From Serratia sp. FDAARGOS_506 (GTDB lineage Bacteria > Pseudomonadota > Gammaproteobacteria > Enterobacterales > Enterobacteriaceae), in contig NZ_CP033831.1 in the NCBI RefSeq assembly GCF_003812745.1, positions 2,108,001-2,172,000 of the forward strand: 64,000 nucleotides of DNA, in the 5' to 3' direction. Shown here piece after piece: positions 49,831 to 60,858 of this stretch. The notes beneath the pieces are model-generated. The model saw only the letters and a program-made list of their open reading frames with translations, did not search any database and was not told the DNA's origin. Made by a program: the position numbers and the translations under genes. Position 1 is the stretch's first letter. Every line of letters begins with the position of its first letter.

Positions 49831-51676
49831 CCACCACATGATGATAGAGGGGCTGATCTACCTCGGCTCCGCGGCGCTGTTTGTGCCGATCGCGGTGCGA
49901 TTGGGGCTGGGCTCGGTGCTCGGTTACCTGATTGCCGGCTGCATCATTGGCCCCTGGGGGCTGAAGCTGGTGTCGGACGCCGAGTCGATCCTGACCTTCG
50001 CCGAGATCGGCGTGGTGCTGATGCTGTTTATCATCGGCTTGGAGCTGGATCCCAAACGACTGTGGACGCTGCGCGCCTCGGTCTTCGGCGGCGGCAGCAT
50101 TCAGATGGTGGGCTGTGGCCTGGCGCTGAGCGCCTTCTGTTACTTCCTCGGCCTCAACTGGAAGGTGGCGCTGCTGATCGGTCTGACGCTGGCGCTCTCA
50201 TCCACCGCCATCGCCATGCAGGCGATGAGCGAACGCAACCTGACGCCGTCGCCGATCGGCCGCAGCGCATTCGCGGTGCTGCTGTTCCAGGATATCGCGG
50301 CGATCCCGCTGGTGGCGATGATCCCGCTGTTGGCCAGCAGCGGCGCCACCACCACGCTGGGCGCTTTTGTGCTGTCGGCAGCCAAGGTGGTGGGCGCGTT
50401 GACGATGGTGGTGCTGCTCGGCCGCTATGTCACCCGCCCGCTGCTGCACTTCGTTGCCCGTTCGGGCATGCGCGAAGTGTTCAGCGCCGTGGCGCTGTTC
50501 CTGGTGTTCGGTTTCGGCATCCTGCTGGAGATGGCCGGACTGTCGATGGCGATGGGGGCGTTCCTCGCCGGGGTGCTGCTGGCGAGCTCAGAATACCGCC
50601 ACGCGCTGGAGAGCGATATTCAGCCGTTCAAGGGGCTGCTGCTGGGGTTGTTCTTTATCGGCGTCGGCATGTCTATCGACTTCGGCACGCTGTTCCATCA
50701 CCCGCTGCTGATCGCCTCGCTGCTGCTGGGCTTTATGCTGATCAAGGCGGCGCTGCTGTGGCTGATTGGGCCGCTGCTCGGCGTGCCGAAGCGTCAGCGC
50801 GGCCTGTTCGCCATTCTGCTGGGGCAGGGCAGTGAGTTTGCCTTCGTGATCTTCAGCGCCGCGCAGCTGGCCGGCGTATTGCCGGTCGAATGGGCCAAGT
50901 CGCTGACGCTGGCGGTGGCGTTATCGATGGCGGCTACCCCGCTGCTGCTGGTGATCGCCGCGCAGCTGGAGAAAAATGCGCCGAAAGAGGAGCGCCCGGC
51001 TGACGTCATCGACGACGAAAATGCCAGCGTGATCATCGCCGGCTTCGGCCGTTTCGGCCAGATCGCCGGCCGCTTGCTGTTGGCCAACGGCGTACACACC
51101 GTGGTACTGGATCACGATCCTGACCATATCGAAACGCTGCGCAAATTTGACACCAAGGTGTTCTACGGCGACGCCACGCGCGCCGATTTGCTGGAGGCCG
51201 CCGGCGCCGCCCACGCCAAGGTGCTGATCAACGCCATCGACGACGTGGACGACAGCCTGGCGTTAACCGAGCTGGCCAGGCAGCACTTCCCGCATCTGAA
51301 GGTGGTGGCGCGGGCGCGCGACGTCGATCACTGGTATCAGCTGCGGCAGCTGGGGGTGGAAAAACCGGAGCGCGAAACCTTTGAAAGTTCGCTGCGCATC
51401 GGCCGCGAAACGCTGGAGCTGCTGGGGCTGGACGCCTATGAGGCGCGCGAGAAAGCGGACACGTTCCGCCGCTATAACCTGAAGATGCTGGAAGACACGC
51501 TGGAGAACTATCAGGATACCGAGTTCCGCATCGCCAGCCTGCAGCGGGCCAAGGAGATGCTCAGCGCGGCTATCGAGCAGGATCAGAATCGGTTGGCGCG
51601 GGTGCAGCAGACCGGTTGGCGCGGCAGTATCGACGGCAAGGCGCCGGAGGACGAAGTGGTGGAAGCCAAAGGATAA
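49823..51676 (+). CDS. kefC: Glutathione-regulated K+/H+ antiporter KefC
   Basis: 617 residues (620 in E. coli). The N-terminal two thirds are a CPA2 antiporter domain of about twelve helices ([37 protein letters not shown]). The cytoplasmic RCK domain starts at [20 protein letters not shown] and binds nucleotide and glutathione. It protects against electrophiles by acidifying the cytoplasm when glutathione adducts form. The N-terminal [20 protein letters not shown] is standard. A terminator follows. Confidence 0.97.
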
Positions 51677-51681
51677 GAGCA

Positions 51682-51709
51682 GGGGCGCCAGATCGGCGCC
51701 CCGTTTTTT
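51682..51709. terminator. Terminator between kefC and the LysE-type gene
   Basis: GGGGCGCC-AGATC-GGCGCCCC followed by GTTTTTT. The T-run serves kefC; the convergent LysE-type gene ends 3 bp away and may use the stem too. Confidence 0.9.
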
Positions 51710-51711
51710 GC

Positions 51712-52326
51712 TTAGCTCAGCGCGACCTTGATGCCCAAGGCGATCAGCATACCGCCCAGCAGCTTGTCGACAATCTTCTGGGTCTTTTCCAGCCCGCGGC
51801 GCACCGGCCCGCTCTGGATCAGGAACACCAACAGCGGCCACCAGATGACCGACAGGCCGAGAATAATCCCCGCGTACCACAGCTTGTCGCCCAGGCCGGA
51901 ATCGATCTGCAGCACCTGGGTGAATACCGCCAGGAAGAACAGGGTGGCCTTCGGGTTCAGCAGGTTGCACAAATAGCCTTGCGCAAAGGCACTCTTCAGA
52001 CTGACCTGCTGCTGCGGCAAATTGCTGACGTTCATTTTGCCGCCGCCGCGCGACAGCAGCGCCTGGATACCGATCCACACCAGATAGACCGCCCCGGCGT
52101 ATTTCAACAGGTTGAACAGCCACGGCGTGGTGGTGATCACCACCGCCAGCCCGGCGACGCAGTAGGACATGTGGGTAGCGACGCCGCAGATCACGCCGAA
52201 GGCGGTCATCATGGCGGCCAACCGCGGATAGCGGGCGGCGTTTTTAATCACCAGGAAAAAATCCGGGCCGGGGGAAAGCATGCCGAGGGCGGCAATGCCG
52301 GCGACGAACAGCGAAGTTTCAAGCAT
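51712..52326 (-). CDS. LysE/RhtB-family amino-acid exporter
   Basis: 204 residues with six membrane helices. The family signature is MLSPGPDFFLVIKNAARYPR near the N-terminus, with YLVWIGIQALLSRG in the middle. Relatives export threonine, homoserine, lysine or leucine; the substrate cannot be decided. The frame is open to 52392, but the ATG at 52326 gives the family N-terminus METSLFVAGIAAL-type (MLETSLF). It is divergent from yjjP, which encodes another exporter. Confidence 0.9.
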   Translation of the reverse strand: MLETSLFVAGIAALGMLSPGPDFFLVIKNAARYPRLAAMMTAFGVICGVATHMSYCVAGLAVVITTTPWLFNLLKYAGAVYLVWIGIQALLSRGGGKMNVSNLPQQQVSLKSAFAQGYLCNLLNPKATLFFLAVFTQVLQIDSGLGDKLWYAGIILGLSVIWWPLLVFLIQSGPVRRGLEKTQKIVDKLLGGMLIALGIKVALS

Positions 52327-52453
52327 GGGAGCGTCTCGCGCAAAAGAGAGAGTTCTGGCGATAATAACGCCGCTTCCTCTGATGCGCATCAACCCAATGA
52401 GGTATTGTTAGGCTCTATGATAATAATTCATCTACCGCCAGCGATGGAGCATC

Positions 52454-53254
52454 ATGCCGCAGACTAACGCCACAGACATGCCTGAGCCGCATCGGCAACA
52501 GCGTGAAATTACCCGCCTGTGCATTCAATGCGCGCTGCTGCTGTTGCAGCACGGCGCCGAGAGCACGGTGGTGGAACAGCTGTCGACCCGCCTGGGGCTG
52601 GCGCTGGGGATGGACAGCGTGGAAAGCTCGATCTCCGCCAATGCGGTGGTGTTGACCACCCTCAGCCACGGGGCCTGTCTGACCACCACCCGCAAGAACG
52701 TCGATCGCGGCATCAATATGCAGGTGGTGACCGAAGTGCAGCATATCGTGATCCTCGCCGAGCACCACCTGGCGGATGCGCACGACGTGGCGCGCCGTTT
52801 TGAAAGGATCCGGCCGTTGCGCTACCCGCGCTGGCTGGTGGTGCTGATGGTGGGGTTGTCCTGCGGATGCTTCAGCATGCTCAACGGCGGCGGCGGCGAT
52901 GCCTTCCTGGTGACCTTTATTGCCAGCGGCGCGGCGATGCTGGTGCGTCAAATCCTAACCGCCCGCCAGATGAATCCGCTGATCAATTTTTGCCTGACGG
53001 CGTTTGTCGCTACGTCGATCTCCGGACTGCTGCTGCGCCTGCCGGCGTTTAAAGACACCTCGAGCGTGGCGATGGCCGCCAGCGTGCTGTTGCTGGTGCC
53101 GGGTTTCCCGCTGATCAACGCGGTGGCCGACATGTTCAAGGGGCACGTCAATACCGGGCTGGCGCGCTGGGCGATGGCCAGCCTGCTGACGCTGGCGACC
53201 TGCATCGGGGTGGTGATGGCGATGTCGCTGTGGGATCTGCGGGGGTGGTCATGA
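52454..53254 (+). CDS. yjjP: Threonine/serine exporter family protein YjjP
   Basis: 266 residues. The N-terminal ThrE-type cytoplasmic domain ([33 protein letters not shown]) is followed by about five membrane helices, with [20 protein letters not shown] as a conserved block. With YjjB it forms a split ThrE-like transporter; E. coli YjjPB is reported to export succinate. The yjjB ATG overlaps its stop (ATGA). In E. coli these genes lie near dnaTC, so the position here differs. Confidence 0.92.
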   Translation: MPQTNATDMPEPHRQQREITRLCIQCALLLLQHGAESTVVEQLSTRLGLALGMDSVESSISANAVVLTTLSHGACLTTTRKNVDRGINMQVVTEVQHIVILAEHHLADAHDVARRFERIRPLRYPRWLVVLMVGLSCGCFSMLNGGGGDAFLVTFIASGAAMLVRQILTARQMNPLINFCLTAFVATSISGLLLRLPAFKDTSSVAMAASVLLLVPGFPLINAVADMFKGHVNTGLARWAMASLLTLATCIGVVMAMSLWDLRGWS

Positions 53255-53715
53255 GTCTGCTGTGGGCATTGTTGCAGGAGATGCTGTTGGCGGCGGTGCC
53301 GGCGCTGGGCTTCGCCATGGTGTTCAACGTGCCGCTGCGCGCACTGCGCTATTGCGCGTTGCTCGGGGCAATCGGGCGCGGTTCGCGCATGTTGATGATG
53401 CACGGCGGCATGAACATCGAGTGGGCCTCGCTGCTGGCGGCAATCCTGATCGGTATCATCGGCATCTACTGGTCGCGTTGGCTGCTGGCGCATCCGAAGG
53501 TGTTCACCGTGGCGGCAGTGATCCCGATGTTCCCCGGCATTTCCGCCTATACCGCGATGATAACGGTGGTGGAAATCTCGCATCTTGGCTATAGCGAAGC
53601 CCTGATGGAAACCATGATCACCAACTTCCTCAAGGCCAGTTTCATCGTCGGCGCGTTGTCTATAGGCCTGTCGTTACCGGGCCTTTGGCTGTACCGCAAA
53701 CGCCCCGGCGTGTGA
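53251..53715 (+). CDS. yjjB: Threonine/serine exporter family protein YjjB
   Basis: 154 residues, mostly membrane helices ([40 protein letters not shown]). It is the second half of the ThrE fold and the partner of YjjP. The ATG at 53251 overlaps the yjjP stop by four bases. The frame continues upstream to 53230 without a ribosome-binding site. Confidence 0.92.
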   Translation: MSLLWALLQEMLLAAVPALGFAMVFNVPLRALRYCALLGAIGRGSRMLMMHGGMNIEWASLLAAILIGIIGIYWSRWLLAHPKVFTVAAVIPMFPGISAYTAMITVVEISHLGYSEALMETMITNFLKASFIVGALSIGLSLPGLWLYRKRPGV

Positions 53716-53858
53716 AGTTTCCCGGCGGGAGATCGTTGGTTATTAGATATGCTGATAAGAGCTATCTTATATATTCATCTTGCTTGATTAGCCTATCGAC
53801 GCCACTCAGGCCTTTACGTATAGTGTCACCAATTTTGCTGCCTACACAGGGTTAAACA

Positions 53859-54341
53859 ATGATTATCAGCCTGATCGCTGCCTTGGCGGCGGATCGCGTT
53901 ATTGGCATGGAAAACGCCATGCCGTGGCACCTGCCGGCGGACCTTGCGTGGTTTAAACGCAACACGTTGAATAAGCCGGTTATTATGGGCCGCAAGACCT
54001 TTGAGTCCATCGGCCGCCCGCTGCCGGGCCGCCACAATATCGTTTTGAGCAGCCGGCCGGGCAGCGAAGCCGGGGTGACCTGGGTGAGCTCGCTGGATGA
54101 GGCGCTGGCCGCCGCCGGCGATGTGGAAGAAGTGATGGTAATCGGCGGTGGGCGCATCTATACCCAGTTGCTGCCGCGCGCCGATCGTCTGTACCTGACG
54201 CACATCGACGCCGAAGTCGGCGGCGATACTCACTTCCCGGACTACGAGCCGGACGAGTGGGAAACCACGTTCAGCGAGTTCCACGACGCCGACGATCTGA
54301 ACTCGCACAGTTATTGCTTCGAGATCCTGCAGCGCCGCTGA
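53859..54341 (+). CDS. folA: Dihydrofolate reductase
   Basis: 160 residues (159 in E. coli). The N-terminal [20 protein letters not shown] and [15 protein letters not shown] contain the Met20 loop and the catalytic Asp. NADPH-binding blocks are [16 protein letters not shown] and [15 protein letters not shown]. It reduces dihydrofolate to tetrahydrofolate and is the target of trimethoprim. Residues are those of the sensitive chromosomal type, as far as can be judged by eye. In E. coli K-12 it lies next to kefC. Confidence 0.97.
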   Translation: MIISLIAALAADRVIGMENAMPWHLPADLAWFKRNTLNKPVIMGRKTFESIGRPLPGRHNIVLSSRPGSEAGVTWVSSLDEALAAAGDVEEVMVIGGGRIYTQLLPRADRLYLTHIDAEVGGDTHFPDYEPDEWETTFSEFHDADDLNSHSYCFEILQRR

Positions 54342-54367
54342 TTTCCGCGCGTTAGCCAACTCTTCCC

Positions 54368-54400
54368 GGGGGCGCAAGCAATTGCGCCCCCGGCCTTTTT
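54368..54400 (+). terminator. folA terminator
   Basis: GGGGGCGCAA-GCAA-TTGCGCCCCC, then GGCC and five T residues, 27 bp after the folA stop. Confidence 0.88.
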
Positions 54401-54521
54401 GCGCCTGTCGTTCGTAACCTTTCCGTCACATTACCTGATTAGTATGAAGCCCAACTCCGAGCGCCCCGGCAACTCTGGTGAATCTTGACCGTGGCGCCAT
54501 AACTAAAAAGGTAACCACGCT

Positions 54522-56411
54522 ATGACCAAGCAAATTGAGCAATTAGACGCCGACCGCCTGATCGATCCTACTCGCCGCAAACTGCTGCTCGGCAGCGCCG
54601 GCGCTGTCGGCCTGGCCGGTTTTCTCGGCGGCGGTATCTGGTCGGTCTCCGCCGAGGCGTTGGCCGATGATCTGCCGCCGAACAAGCTGCTGGGCTTTCA
54701 GGGTATCGCCGCCTCTACCGCCGACGAGGTGACCATCGCTCAGGGTTATCGTGCGGAGGTGCTGATCTCCTGGGGCGAGCCGCTGGTGGATGGCGCGCCG
54801 GCCTTCGATCCGCAGGGCAATAACAGCGCCGCCGATCAGGAAAAGCAGTTTGGCGACAACAACGACGGCATGAGCTTCTTCCCGATCGACGATCGCCACG
54901 GCGTGATGGCCATCAATAACGAATACGTTAACGAACAGTATCTGTTCGCCCATGGCGGTGCCAAGGCCACCAGCCTGGAAGAGGTGCGTAAATCGCAGGC
55001 GGCGCATGGTGTTTCCATCGTGGCGGTAAAGCGTATCGGCGAAGGCCAGCGTTGGGAATTGGAGCGCCCGTCGCGCTATAATCGCCGCATCACCGCCAAC
55101 ACCGAAATGCAGTTCAGCGGCCCGGCCGCCGGGCATCCGCTGCTGCAGACTGCCGCCGATCCGAGCGGGCGCAAGGTGCTGGGTACCTTCGGCAACTGCG
55201 CCAACGGCAAGACGCCGTGGGGCACCTACCTGACCTGCGAAGAAAACTTCGATACCTATTTCGGCACCCGTCAGGCCGATTACCCAACCACGCCGGAACA
55301 AAAACGCTACACGCTGAAGGTCAGCGAGCCGGAACGCAACTGGCCGGACTACGACGAACGGTTCGATGTGGCGAAGAACCCCAACGAATTCAACCGCCAC
55401 GGCTGGATTGTGGAGATCGACCCGCTGAATCCAACCTCGACGCCAATCAAGCACACCGCGCTGGGCCGTTTTAAACATGAAAATGCGGCGGTGATCGTGG
55501 CCAAAGACGGTCGCCTGGTGGTGTACATGGGTGACGACGAGCGAGGCGAACATATCTACAAGTACGTTTCCAAAGGCGTGGTCGACGCCGCCAATCCGGC
55601 CAACAATCGCACGCTGCTGGACGAAGGGACGCTGTACGTGGCGCAGTTCGACGGCGACGAAGCAGGCACGCCGCTGAAGGGCAAAGGACGCTGGATTGCG
55701 CTCGAATTCGGCAAGAACGGCCTGACGCCGGAGAACGGCTTCCGCGACGAGGCCGAAGTGCTGATCTTCGCCCGCAAGGCGGCGCAGCAGGTCGGGGCTA
55801 CCAAAATGGATCGTCCGGAGTGGATAGCGGTGAACCCGCATGACGGCCGCGCGTACTGCACGCTGACCAACAACAGCAAGCGCGGTGAGGAAGGGATGCC
55901 GCTGAACGCCGCCAACCCGCGGCCGAACAATATCTATGGCCAGATCATTCGCTGGGATGAAGGCGGCGACGCCACCGCCGACACCTTTGCCTGGGACATG
56001 TATGCGCTGTGTGGCAACCCGATAGCCCACCCGGAAGGCGTCAACCGCGGCACGCCGAACATCACGGCGGACAACACGTTCAACAGCCCGGACGGGCTGG
56101 GCTTCGATCGCGCCGGCCGCCTGTGGATCCTCACCGATGGCAAGTACAGCAACAAGGGGGACTACGTCGGACAGGGCAACAATCAGATGCTGGTGGGCGA
56201 TCCGGTCAGCGGTGAAATTCGCCGTTTCATGGTGGGGCCGAAGTCCTGTGAACTGACCGGTATCACCTTCACTCCGGACTACAAGACGATGTTCGTCAAC
56301 GTGCAACATCCGGGAGAAGAGGGGGACTCGCACTTTCCGAACAACAGTCCACGCCCGCGTTCATCGGTATTGATGATCACGCGTGAAGATGGCGGGGTGA
56401 TTGGAGCATAA
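54522..56411 (+). CDS. PhoX-family alkaline phosphatase (DUF839), Tat-exported
   Basis: 629 residues. A twin-arginine signal is visible at residues 18-40 (TRRKLLLGSAGAVGLAGFLG), so the protein should be exported folded. The mature part matches the PhoX/DUF839 beta-propeller family (MAINNEYVNEQYLF, TYLTCEENFDTYFG, VAVKRIGEGQRW, DERGEHIYKYVSKG, SPDGLGFDRAGRLWILTDGK). Studied members are calcium- and iron-dependent phosphomonoesterases made under phosphate starvation. Activity of this branch is inferred. It is inserted between folA and apaH relative to E. coli K-12. A partial Pho-box-like sequence near 54423 is too weak to call. Confidence 0.88.
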   Translation: MTKQIEQLDADRLIDPTRRKLLLGSAGAVGLAGFLGGGIWSVSAEALADDLPPNKLLGFQGIAASTADEVTIAQGYRAEVLISWGEPLVDGAPAFDPQGNNSAADQEKQFGDNNDGMSFFPIDDRHGVMAINNEYVNEQYLFAHGGAKATSLEEVRKSQAAHGVSIVAVKRIGEGQRWELERPSRYNRRITANTEMQFSGPAAGHPLLQTAADPSGRKVLGTFGNCANGKTPWGTYLTCEENFDTYFGTRQADYPTTPEQKRYTLKVSEPERNWPDYDERFDVAKNPNEFNRHGWIVEIDPLNPTSTPIKHTALGRFKHENAAVIVAKDGRLVVYMGDDERGEHIYKYVSKGVVDAANPANNRTLLDEGTLYVAQFDGDEAGTPLKGKGRWIALEFGKNGLTPENGFRDEAEVLIFARKAAQQVGATKMDRPEWIAVNPHDGRAYCTLTNNSKRGEEGMPLNAANPRPNNIYGQIIRWDEGGDATADTFAWDMYALCGNPIAHPEGVNRGTPNITADNTFNSPDGLGFDRAGRLWILTDGKYSNKGDYVGQGNNQMLVGDPVSGEIRRFMVGPKSCELTGITFTPDYKTMFVNVQHPGEEGDSHFPNNSPRPRSSVLMITREDGGVIGA

Positions 56412-56427
56412 GGCGGGTAAAGAGAAC

Positions 56428-56451
56428 AAAGGCGGCTCCGGGGCCGCCTTT
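56428..56451. terminator. Bidirectional terminator between phoX-like gene and apaH
   Basis: AAAGGCGGC-TCCGGG-GCCGCCTTT is symmetrical, with A and T residues at the outer ends, and lies between the convergent phoX-like and apaH genes. Confidence 0.82.
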
Positions 56452-56457
56452 ATGTTT

Positions 56458-57309
56458 TCAGGACGCGGCTAATCTGCCGGCTTGGCCAGGCGCCTCGCCA
56501 CGGTTGGCGGGCTGCGTGAAGTAACGGCGGTCTTCCCAGCGCAGCATCGTCAGATCGCCGCCCCAACAGCAGCCGGTATCCAGCCCGATCACGCCCTCCG
56601 GCGTGCCCTTGCCTTCCAGCGAGGCCCAGTGGCCGAAGATGATGGTATATTCCGGATCCACCAGGCGCGGCAGATCGAACCATGGCTTCAGCGGCGCTGG
56701 CGCTGTGCCTGGCGCATCTTTACAGATCATATCGAGCTGGCCGTTGGGGAAGCAGTAGCGCATGCGAGTGAACGCATTGGTGCTGAAACGCAGGCGAGCC
56801 AGGCCGCTCAGCTCCGGCGCCCAGTTGTTCGGCATGTCGCCGTACATGGCGTCGAGAAACAGCGGGTAGCTGTCGCTGCTCAATACCGCTTCCACTTCAC
56901 GTGCGCACATTTTCGCGGTGTCGATATCCCACTGCGGAGTGATGCCGGCATGCGCCATCACCAGCTTTTGCTCGTCATCCACCTGCAGCACCGGTTGGCG
57001 GCGCAGCCAGTTGATCAGCTCGTCGGCGTCCGGCGCCTCAAGCAGAGGGGTGATGCGATCTTTGGGTTTGTTGCGGCTGATGCCGGCGTAGACCGCCAGC
57101 AGGTGCAGATCGTGGTTGCCCAGCACCATGCGCACCGCCGGGCCGAGTGAGCGCACGAAGCGCAGCACGTCCAGAGAGGCGGGGCCGCGCGCCACCAGAT
57201 CGCCGGTCAGCCACAATTGATCGCGCGCGGGATCGAAAGCAGCCTGAGCCAGCAGCGACTTCAGTTCATTAAAACAGCCGTGAACGTCGCCGATAAGGTA
57301 TGTCGACAT
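56458..57309 (-). CDS. apaH: Diadenosine tetraphosphatase ApaH (symmetrical)
   Basis: 283 residues of the metallophosphatase family. Metal ligands are in [28 protein letters not shown] and [16 protein letters not shown]. It hydrolyses Ap4A to two ADP and removes Np4N caps from RNA. It is the last gene of the minus-strand lptD-surA-pdxA-rsmA-apaG-apaH operon, two bases after apaG. Confidence 0.97.
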   Translation of the reverse strand: MSTYLIGDVHGCFNELKSLLAQAAFDPARDQLWLTGDLVARGPASLDVLRFVRSLGPAVRMVLGNHDLHLLAVYAGISRNKPKDRITPLLEAPDADELINWLRRQPVLQVDDEQKLVMAHAGITPQWDIDTAKMCAREVEAVLSSDSYPLFLDAMYGDMPNNWAPELSGLARLRFSTNAFTRMRYCFPNGQLDMICKDAPGTAPAPLKPWFDLPRLVDPEYTIIFGHWASLEGKGTPEGVIGLDTGCCWGGDLTMLRWEDRRYFTQPANRGEAPGQAGRLAAS

Positions 57310-57311
57310 AA

Positions 57312-57689
57312 TTAATGGATCAGCGTTGGAATGGCTAAGCGAAACACGGGAATAGCGGTGCGGAACGGTTGACCCTGATGGTCAACCATTTCGTAATGGC
57401 CTTCCATGGTGCCCAGCGGCGTTTCCAGAATGGCGCCGCTGGTATACTGAAATTCTCCGCCGGGCGGAATGACGGGCTGTTCGCCAATCACTCCTTCACC
57501 CTGAACTTCGGTTTGGCGGCCGTTGCTGTTGGTGATCAGCCAGTAACGGCCCAGCAGTTGCACGTCGGTCCGCCCCAGATTGCGGATGGTGATGGTATAG
57601 GCGAAGACGTAACGCTCTTCTTCAGGGATCGACTGTGATTCCACATAGATGCTCTGAACCTGAATACACACGCGGGGCGAATCAATCAT
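57312..57689 (-). CDS. apaG: ApaG protein
   Basis: 125 residues, the E. coli length. The ApaG/DUF525 domain is seen in [20 protein letters not shown] and [20 protein letters not shown]. Salmonella CorD (ApaG) affects cobalt resistance and magnesium efflux; the biochemical role is unclear. It lies between rsmA and apaH. Confidence 0.96.
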   Translation of the reverse strand: MIDSPRVCIQVQSIYVESQSIPEEERYVFAYTITIRNLGRTDVQLLGRYWLITNSNGRQTEVQGEGVIGEQPVIPPGGEFQYTSGAILETPLGTMEGHYEMVDHQGQPFRTAIPVFRLAIPTLIH

Positions 57690-57701
57690 GACAACAACTC
57701 C

Positions 57702-58520
57702 TTATTGCTGCGGCGCCGGATTGGCTGACAGCCAGTTCGCCAGCTTGCAATACTGCGCCACAGAAATATTTTCTGCTCTGAGCGAAGGATCGACGCCCAG
57801 CTCCGTCAGCTGCTCCGGCGTAAACAGGTCGCCCAGGCTGTTGCGGATGGTTTTCCGCCGCTGGTTGAACGCCTGCGTGGTGATGCGGCTCAGCATGCGC
57901 ACGTCACTCACCGGGTTCGGCATTACGCTGTGCGGCACCAGACGCACTACGGCGGAATCGACCTTCGGCGGCGGCGCGAACGCGGTCGGCGGCACTTCCA
58001 GCACCGGGATGACGTTGCAGTAGTACTGCGCCATCACGGTCAAACGCCCGTAGGCCTTGCTGTTCGGGCCGGCCACCAGACGGTTGACCACCTCTTTTTG
58101 CAACATAAAGTGCATGTCGCGGATTGCCTGAGTATAGCTGAAAAGGTGGAACATCAGAGGCGTCGAAATATTGTACGGCAGGTTACCAAATACGCGCAGT
58201 GGTTGGCCAGCTTCCTCGGCCAGTTCGGCGAAATTCACCGTCATGGCGTCCTGCTGGCGGATGGTCAGCTTGTCTTTCAGCTGCGGGTGATTCTCCAGCC
58301 GGGTAGCCAGATCGCGGTCCAGCTCGATCACCGTCATGCGGTCCATGCGTGCGCCGACCGGCTCGGTCAGGGCGCCGAGACCGGGGCCGATCTCGACTAC
58401 CGCTTCGCCCGGCTGCGGGTGAATGGCGGAGACAATGCTATCGATGACAAACTGATCGGTTAAAAAGTTTTGTCCAAAGCGTTTGCGGGCAAAGTGCCCT
58501 TGGTGGACTCTGTTATTCAT
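57702..58520 (-). CDS. rsmA: 16S rRNA dimethyladenosine transferase RsmA (KsgA)
   Basis: 272 residues. S-adenosylmethionine motif I is [15 protein letters not shown]; the catalytic motif is [17 protein letters not shown]. It dimethylates A1518 and A1519 in 16S rRNA helix 45, and its loss gives kasugamycin resistance. It overlaps pdxA by eight bases and is followed by apaG after 12 bp. Confidence 0.98.
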   Translation of the reverse strand: MNNRVHQGHFARKRFGQNFLTDQFVIDSIVSAIHPQPGEAVVEIGPGLGALTEPVGARMDRMTVIELDRDLATRLENHPQLKDKLTIRQQDAMTVNFAELAEEAGQPLRVFGNLPYNISTPLMFHLFSYTQAIRDMHFMLQKEVVNRLVAGPNSKAYGRLTVMAQYYCNVIPVLEVPPTAFAPPPKVDSAVVRLVPHSVMPNPVSDVRMLSRITTQAFNQRRKTIRNSLGDLFTPEQLTELGVDPSLRAENISVAQYCKLANWLSANPAPQQ

Positions 58521-59505
58521 TACAATTAATTATCATTTTAATGGCGAGATTCAGGGCCGTTTGGAAACTGCCGACATCGGCGGTGCCGGTGCCGGCCAGT
58601 TCCAGAGCGGTACCGTGGTCGACCGAGGTGCGTATGAAAGGCAAACCGAGGGTGATATTCACCGCGCGGCCGAACCCTTGGTATTTTAGCACCGGCAGCC
58701 CCTGATCGTGATACATCGCCAGCACCGCATCGGCATCTTGCAGATATTTGGGCTGGAACAGGGTGTCCGCCGGCAGCGGGCCGACAAGATGGATACCGTC
58801 AGCGCGCAGCGCATCGAGCGCCGGGATGATGGTGTCTATCTCTTCGTGCCCCATATGGCCGCCTTCCCCGGCGTGGGGGTTCAGACCGCAAACGTAAATG
58901 TGCGGCCGGGCGATGCCAAATTTGGTTTTCAGATCGTGGTCGAGGATGCGGATGACTTCGAACAGGCTCTGTTGCGTGATGGCGCCCGGCACCGCCAGCA
59001 GCGGCAGGTGGGTGGTCGCCAGCGCCACGCGCAGTTCTTCGGTCGCGAGCATCATCACCACGCGATCGCAGCGGCTGCGATCGGCAAAGAATTCGGTATG
59101 GCCGATAAACGGCACGCCGGCGTCGTTGATCACGCCTTTGTTAACCGGGCCGGTGATCAGCGCAGCGAATTCGCCGTTCAGGCAGCCGTCGCAGGCGCGC
59201 GCCAGCGTTTCCACTACGTAGGCGCTGTTGCCGACGTTCAGCTCCCCTGCGGTGACCGGGTGAGCGAGCTGAACCGGCAGCACGGTCAGCGTGCCGGCGC
59301 GTTGCGCTTCGGCCGGCTGCTGCGGCTGGTAGTCGCGCAGCGTCAACGGCAAGCCTAAACGCTTGGCGCGTTCAAGCAGCAGGGCCGGATCGGCGCACAC
59401 CACCAGCTCAACAGGCCAATCCTGTTGCGCCAGCGCTGCCACCAAATCCGGCCCTACCCCGGCGGGTTCGCCGGGGGTAATGACGACGCGTTTATTGCTG
59501 TGCAT
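58513..59505 (-). CDS. pdxA: 4-hydroxythreonine-4-phosphate dehydrogenase
   Basis: 330 residues. Conserved blocks are [38 protein letters not shown] and [20 protein letters not shown] with the metal-binding histidines. It oxidises 4-hydroxythreonine phosphate in pyridoxal phosphate synthesis. Of two possible starts I choose the ATG at 59505, which makes the distance to RVVITPGEP identical to E. coli; the ATG at 59514 adds three residues. It overlaps surA by 14 bases. Confidence 0.95.
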   Translation of the reverse strand: MHSNKRVVITPGEPAGVGPDLVAALAQQDWPVELVVCADPALLLERAKRLGLPLTLRDYQPQQPAEAQRAGTLTVLPVQLAHPVTAGELNVGNSAYVVETLARACDGCLNGEFAALITGPVNKGVINDAGVPFIGHTEFFADRSRCDRVVMMLATEELRVALATTHLPLLAVPGAITQQSLFEVIRILDHDLKTKFGIARPHIYVCGLNPHAGEGGHMGHEEIDTIIPALDALRADGIHLVGPLPADTLFQPKYLQDADAVLAMYHDQGLPVLKYQGFGRAVNITLGLPFIRTSVDHGTALELAGTGTADVGSFQTALNLAIKMIINCNE

Positions 59506-60793
59506 CGCTGCCATCGAGGATCTTCACGTAAGCCTGGGCGCGCTGTTCCTGCATCCAGGTCTGCGCTTCTTCGGCGAACTTACGGTTGAACAGCATACGG
59601 TAAGCGCGATCTTTTTGCGCGGCGTCGGTCTTATCCACTTGGCGGGTATCCAGCAGCTGGATCAGGTGCCAGCCGAAGGAAGAGTGGACCGGCGCGCTGA
59701 TTTCACCCTTGCTCAGCTTCAGCAATGCATCGCGGAAGGCCGGATCGTAGATGTCCGGGGAAGCCCAGCCCAGATCGCCGCCCTGCATGGCGGAACCCGG
59801 ATCTTGCGACAGCTGTTTGGCTTCGTCGGCAAACTTGGCGCGGCCGCTCTTGATCGCTTCCGCAACGGATTGCAGTTTAGCGCGCGCCTGATCGTCGGTC
59901 AGCACCACGGAAGGTTTCAGCAGGATGTGACGGGCGTGCACTTCGGTGACCGACACTGACTGGCTGGCGCCGCGGATGTCGTTCACTTTCAGGATGTGGA
60001 AGCCGACGCCGGAACGGATTGGGCCGACGACGTCGCCTTTCTTGGCGCTTACCAGACGTTCCGCGAACAGGGTCGGGATCTCTTGCAGCTTGCCCCAGCC
60101 CATGTTGCCGCCTTTCAGCGCCTGAGAGTCGGCGGAGTAGGTGATCGCCAGCTTGCCGAAGTCGGCGCCGCTGTTGATCTCACCCACCAGGCGTTTGGCC
60201 AGCTCTTCGGCTTTGTCGACCTGCTGCTGAGACGGGTTCTCCGGCAGCGGGATCAGGATGTGGCTGATGTTCATTTCGGTGTCGCTGCCGTTCTGCGCGC
60301 CCACCTGTTTCGCCAGCGAGTCGACTTCCTGCGGCAGGATGGTAACGCGGCGGCGCACTTCGTTGTTACGCACTTCGGAGATCAGCATCTCTTTACGAAT
60401 CTGAGAACGGTAGGTGTTGTAGTTCAACCCTTCGTACGACAGACGGCTACGCAGCTGATCGACGCTCATGCGGTTCTGCGCGGCGATATTGGCGATCGCC
60501 TTGTCCAGATCGGCGTCGGACACGGTGATGCCCATTTTCTTGGCCATCTGCAGCTGGATGTTATCCATGATCAGGCGTTCGATGATCTGATGGCGCAGCG
60601 TCTTGTCGTCCGGCAGTTGCTGGCCGGCTTGTTGAGCGTTGAGCTTCACTGATTGCAACAGACCGTTGACGTCGCTTTCGAGTACCACGCCGTTATCCAC
60701 GACGGCGGCGACTTTATCCACTTCTTGGGGTGCTGCGAACGCGGCATTGGCGCAAACCACCAATCCGAGAATAAGCGTTCTCCAGTTCTTCAT
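59492..60793 (-). CDS. surA: Periplasmic chaperone and peptidyl-prolyl isomerase SurA
   Basis: 433 residues. A signal peptide ([20 protein letters not shown]) is followed by the SurA N-terminal chaperone domain ([20 protein letters not shown]), two parvulin domains ([40 protein letters not shown]) and a C-terminal helix. It escorts outer-membrane proteins, LptD among them, to the BAM complex. The frame is open to 60844, but the signal peptide starts at the ATG at 60793. It is 65 bp downstream of lptD. Confidence 0.97.
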   Translation of the reverse strand: MKNWRTLILGLVVCANAAFAAPQEVDKVAAVVDNGVVLESDVNGLLQSVKLNAQQAGQQLPDDKTLRHQIIERLIMDNIQLQMAKKMGITVSDADLDKAIANIAAQNRMSVDQLRSRLSYEGLNYNTYRSQIRKEMLISEVRNNEVRRRVTILPQEVDSLAKQVGAQNGSDTEMNISHILIPLPENPSQQQVDKAEELAKRLVGEINSGADFGKLAITYSADSQALKGGNMGWGKLQEIPTLFAERLVSAKKGDVVGPIRSGVGFHILKVNDIRGASQSVSVTEVHARHILLKPSVVLTDDQARAKLQSVAEAIKSGRAKFADEAKQLSQDPGSAMQGGDLGWASPDIYDPAFRDALLKLSKGEISAPVHSSFGWHLIQLLDTRQVDKTDAAQKDRAYRMLFNRKFAEEAQTWMQEQRAQAYVKILDGSDAQQ

Positions 60794-60858
60794 ACATTTC
60801 CCATTATGTAATCCGCAAATGCGGGTGAAAGTTCTCGTTTTCAAAGTGTTGCAAAGCG

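Noticed and set aside
54423-54440. Possible Pho box before the PhoX-like gene
   Set aside because: The second half-site is out of register by one base and several positions fail the consensus, so it is mentioned only as a weak possibility.
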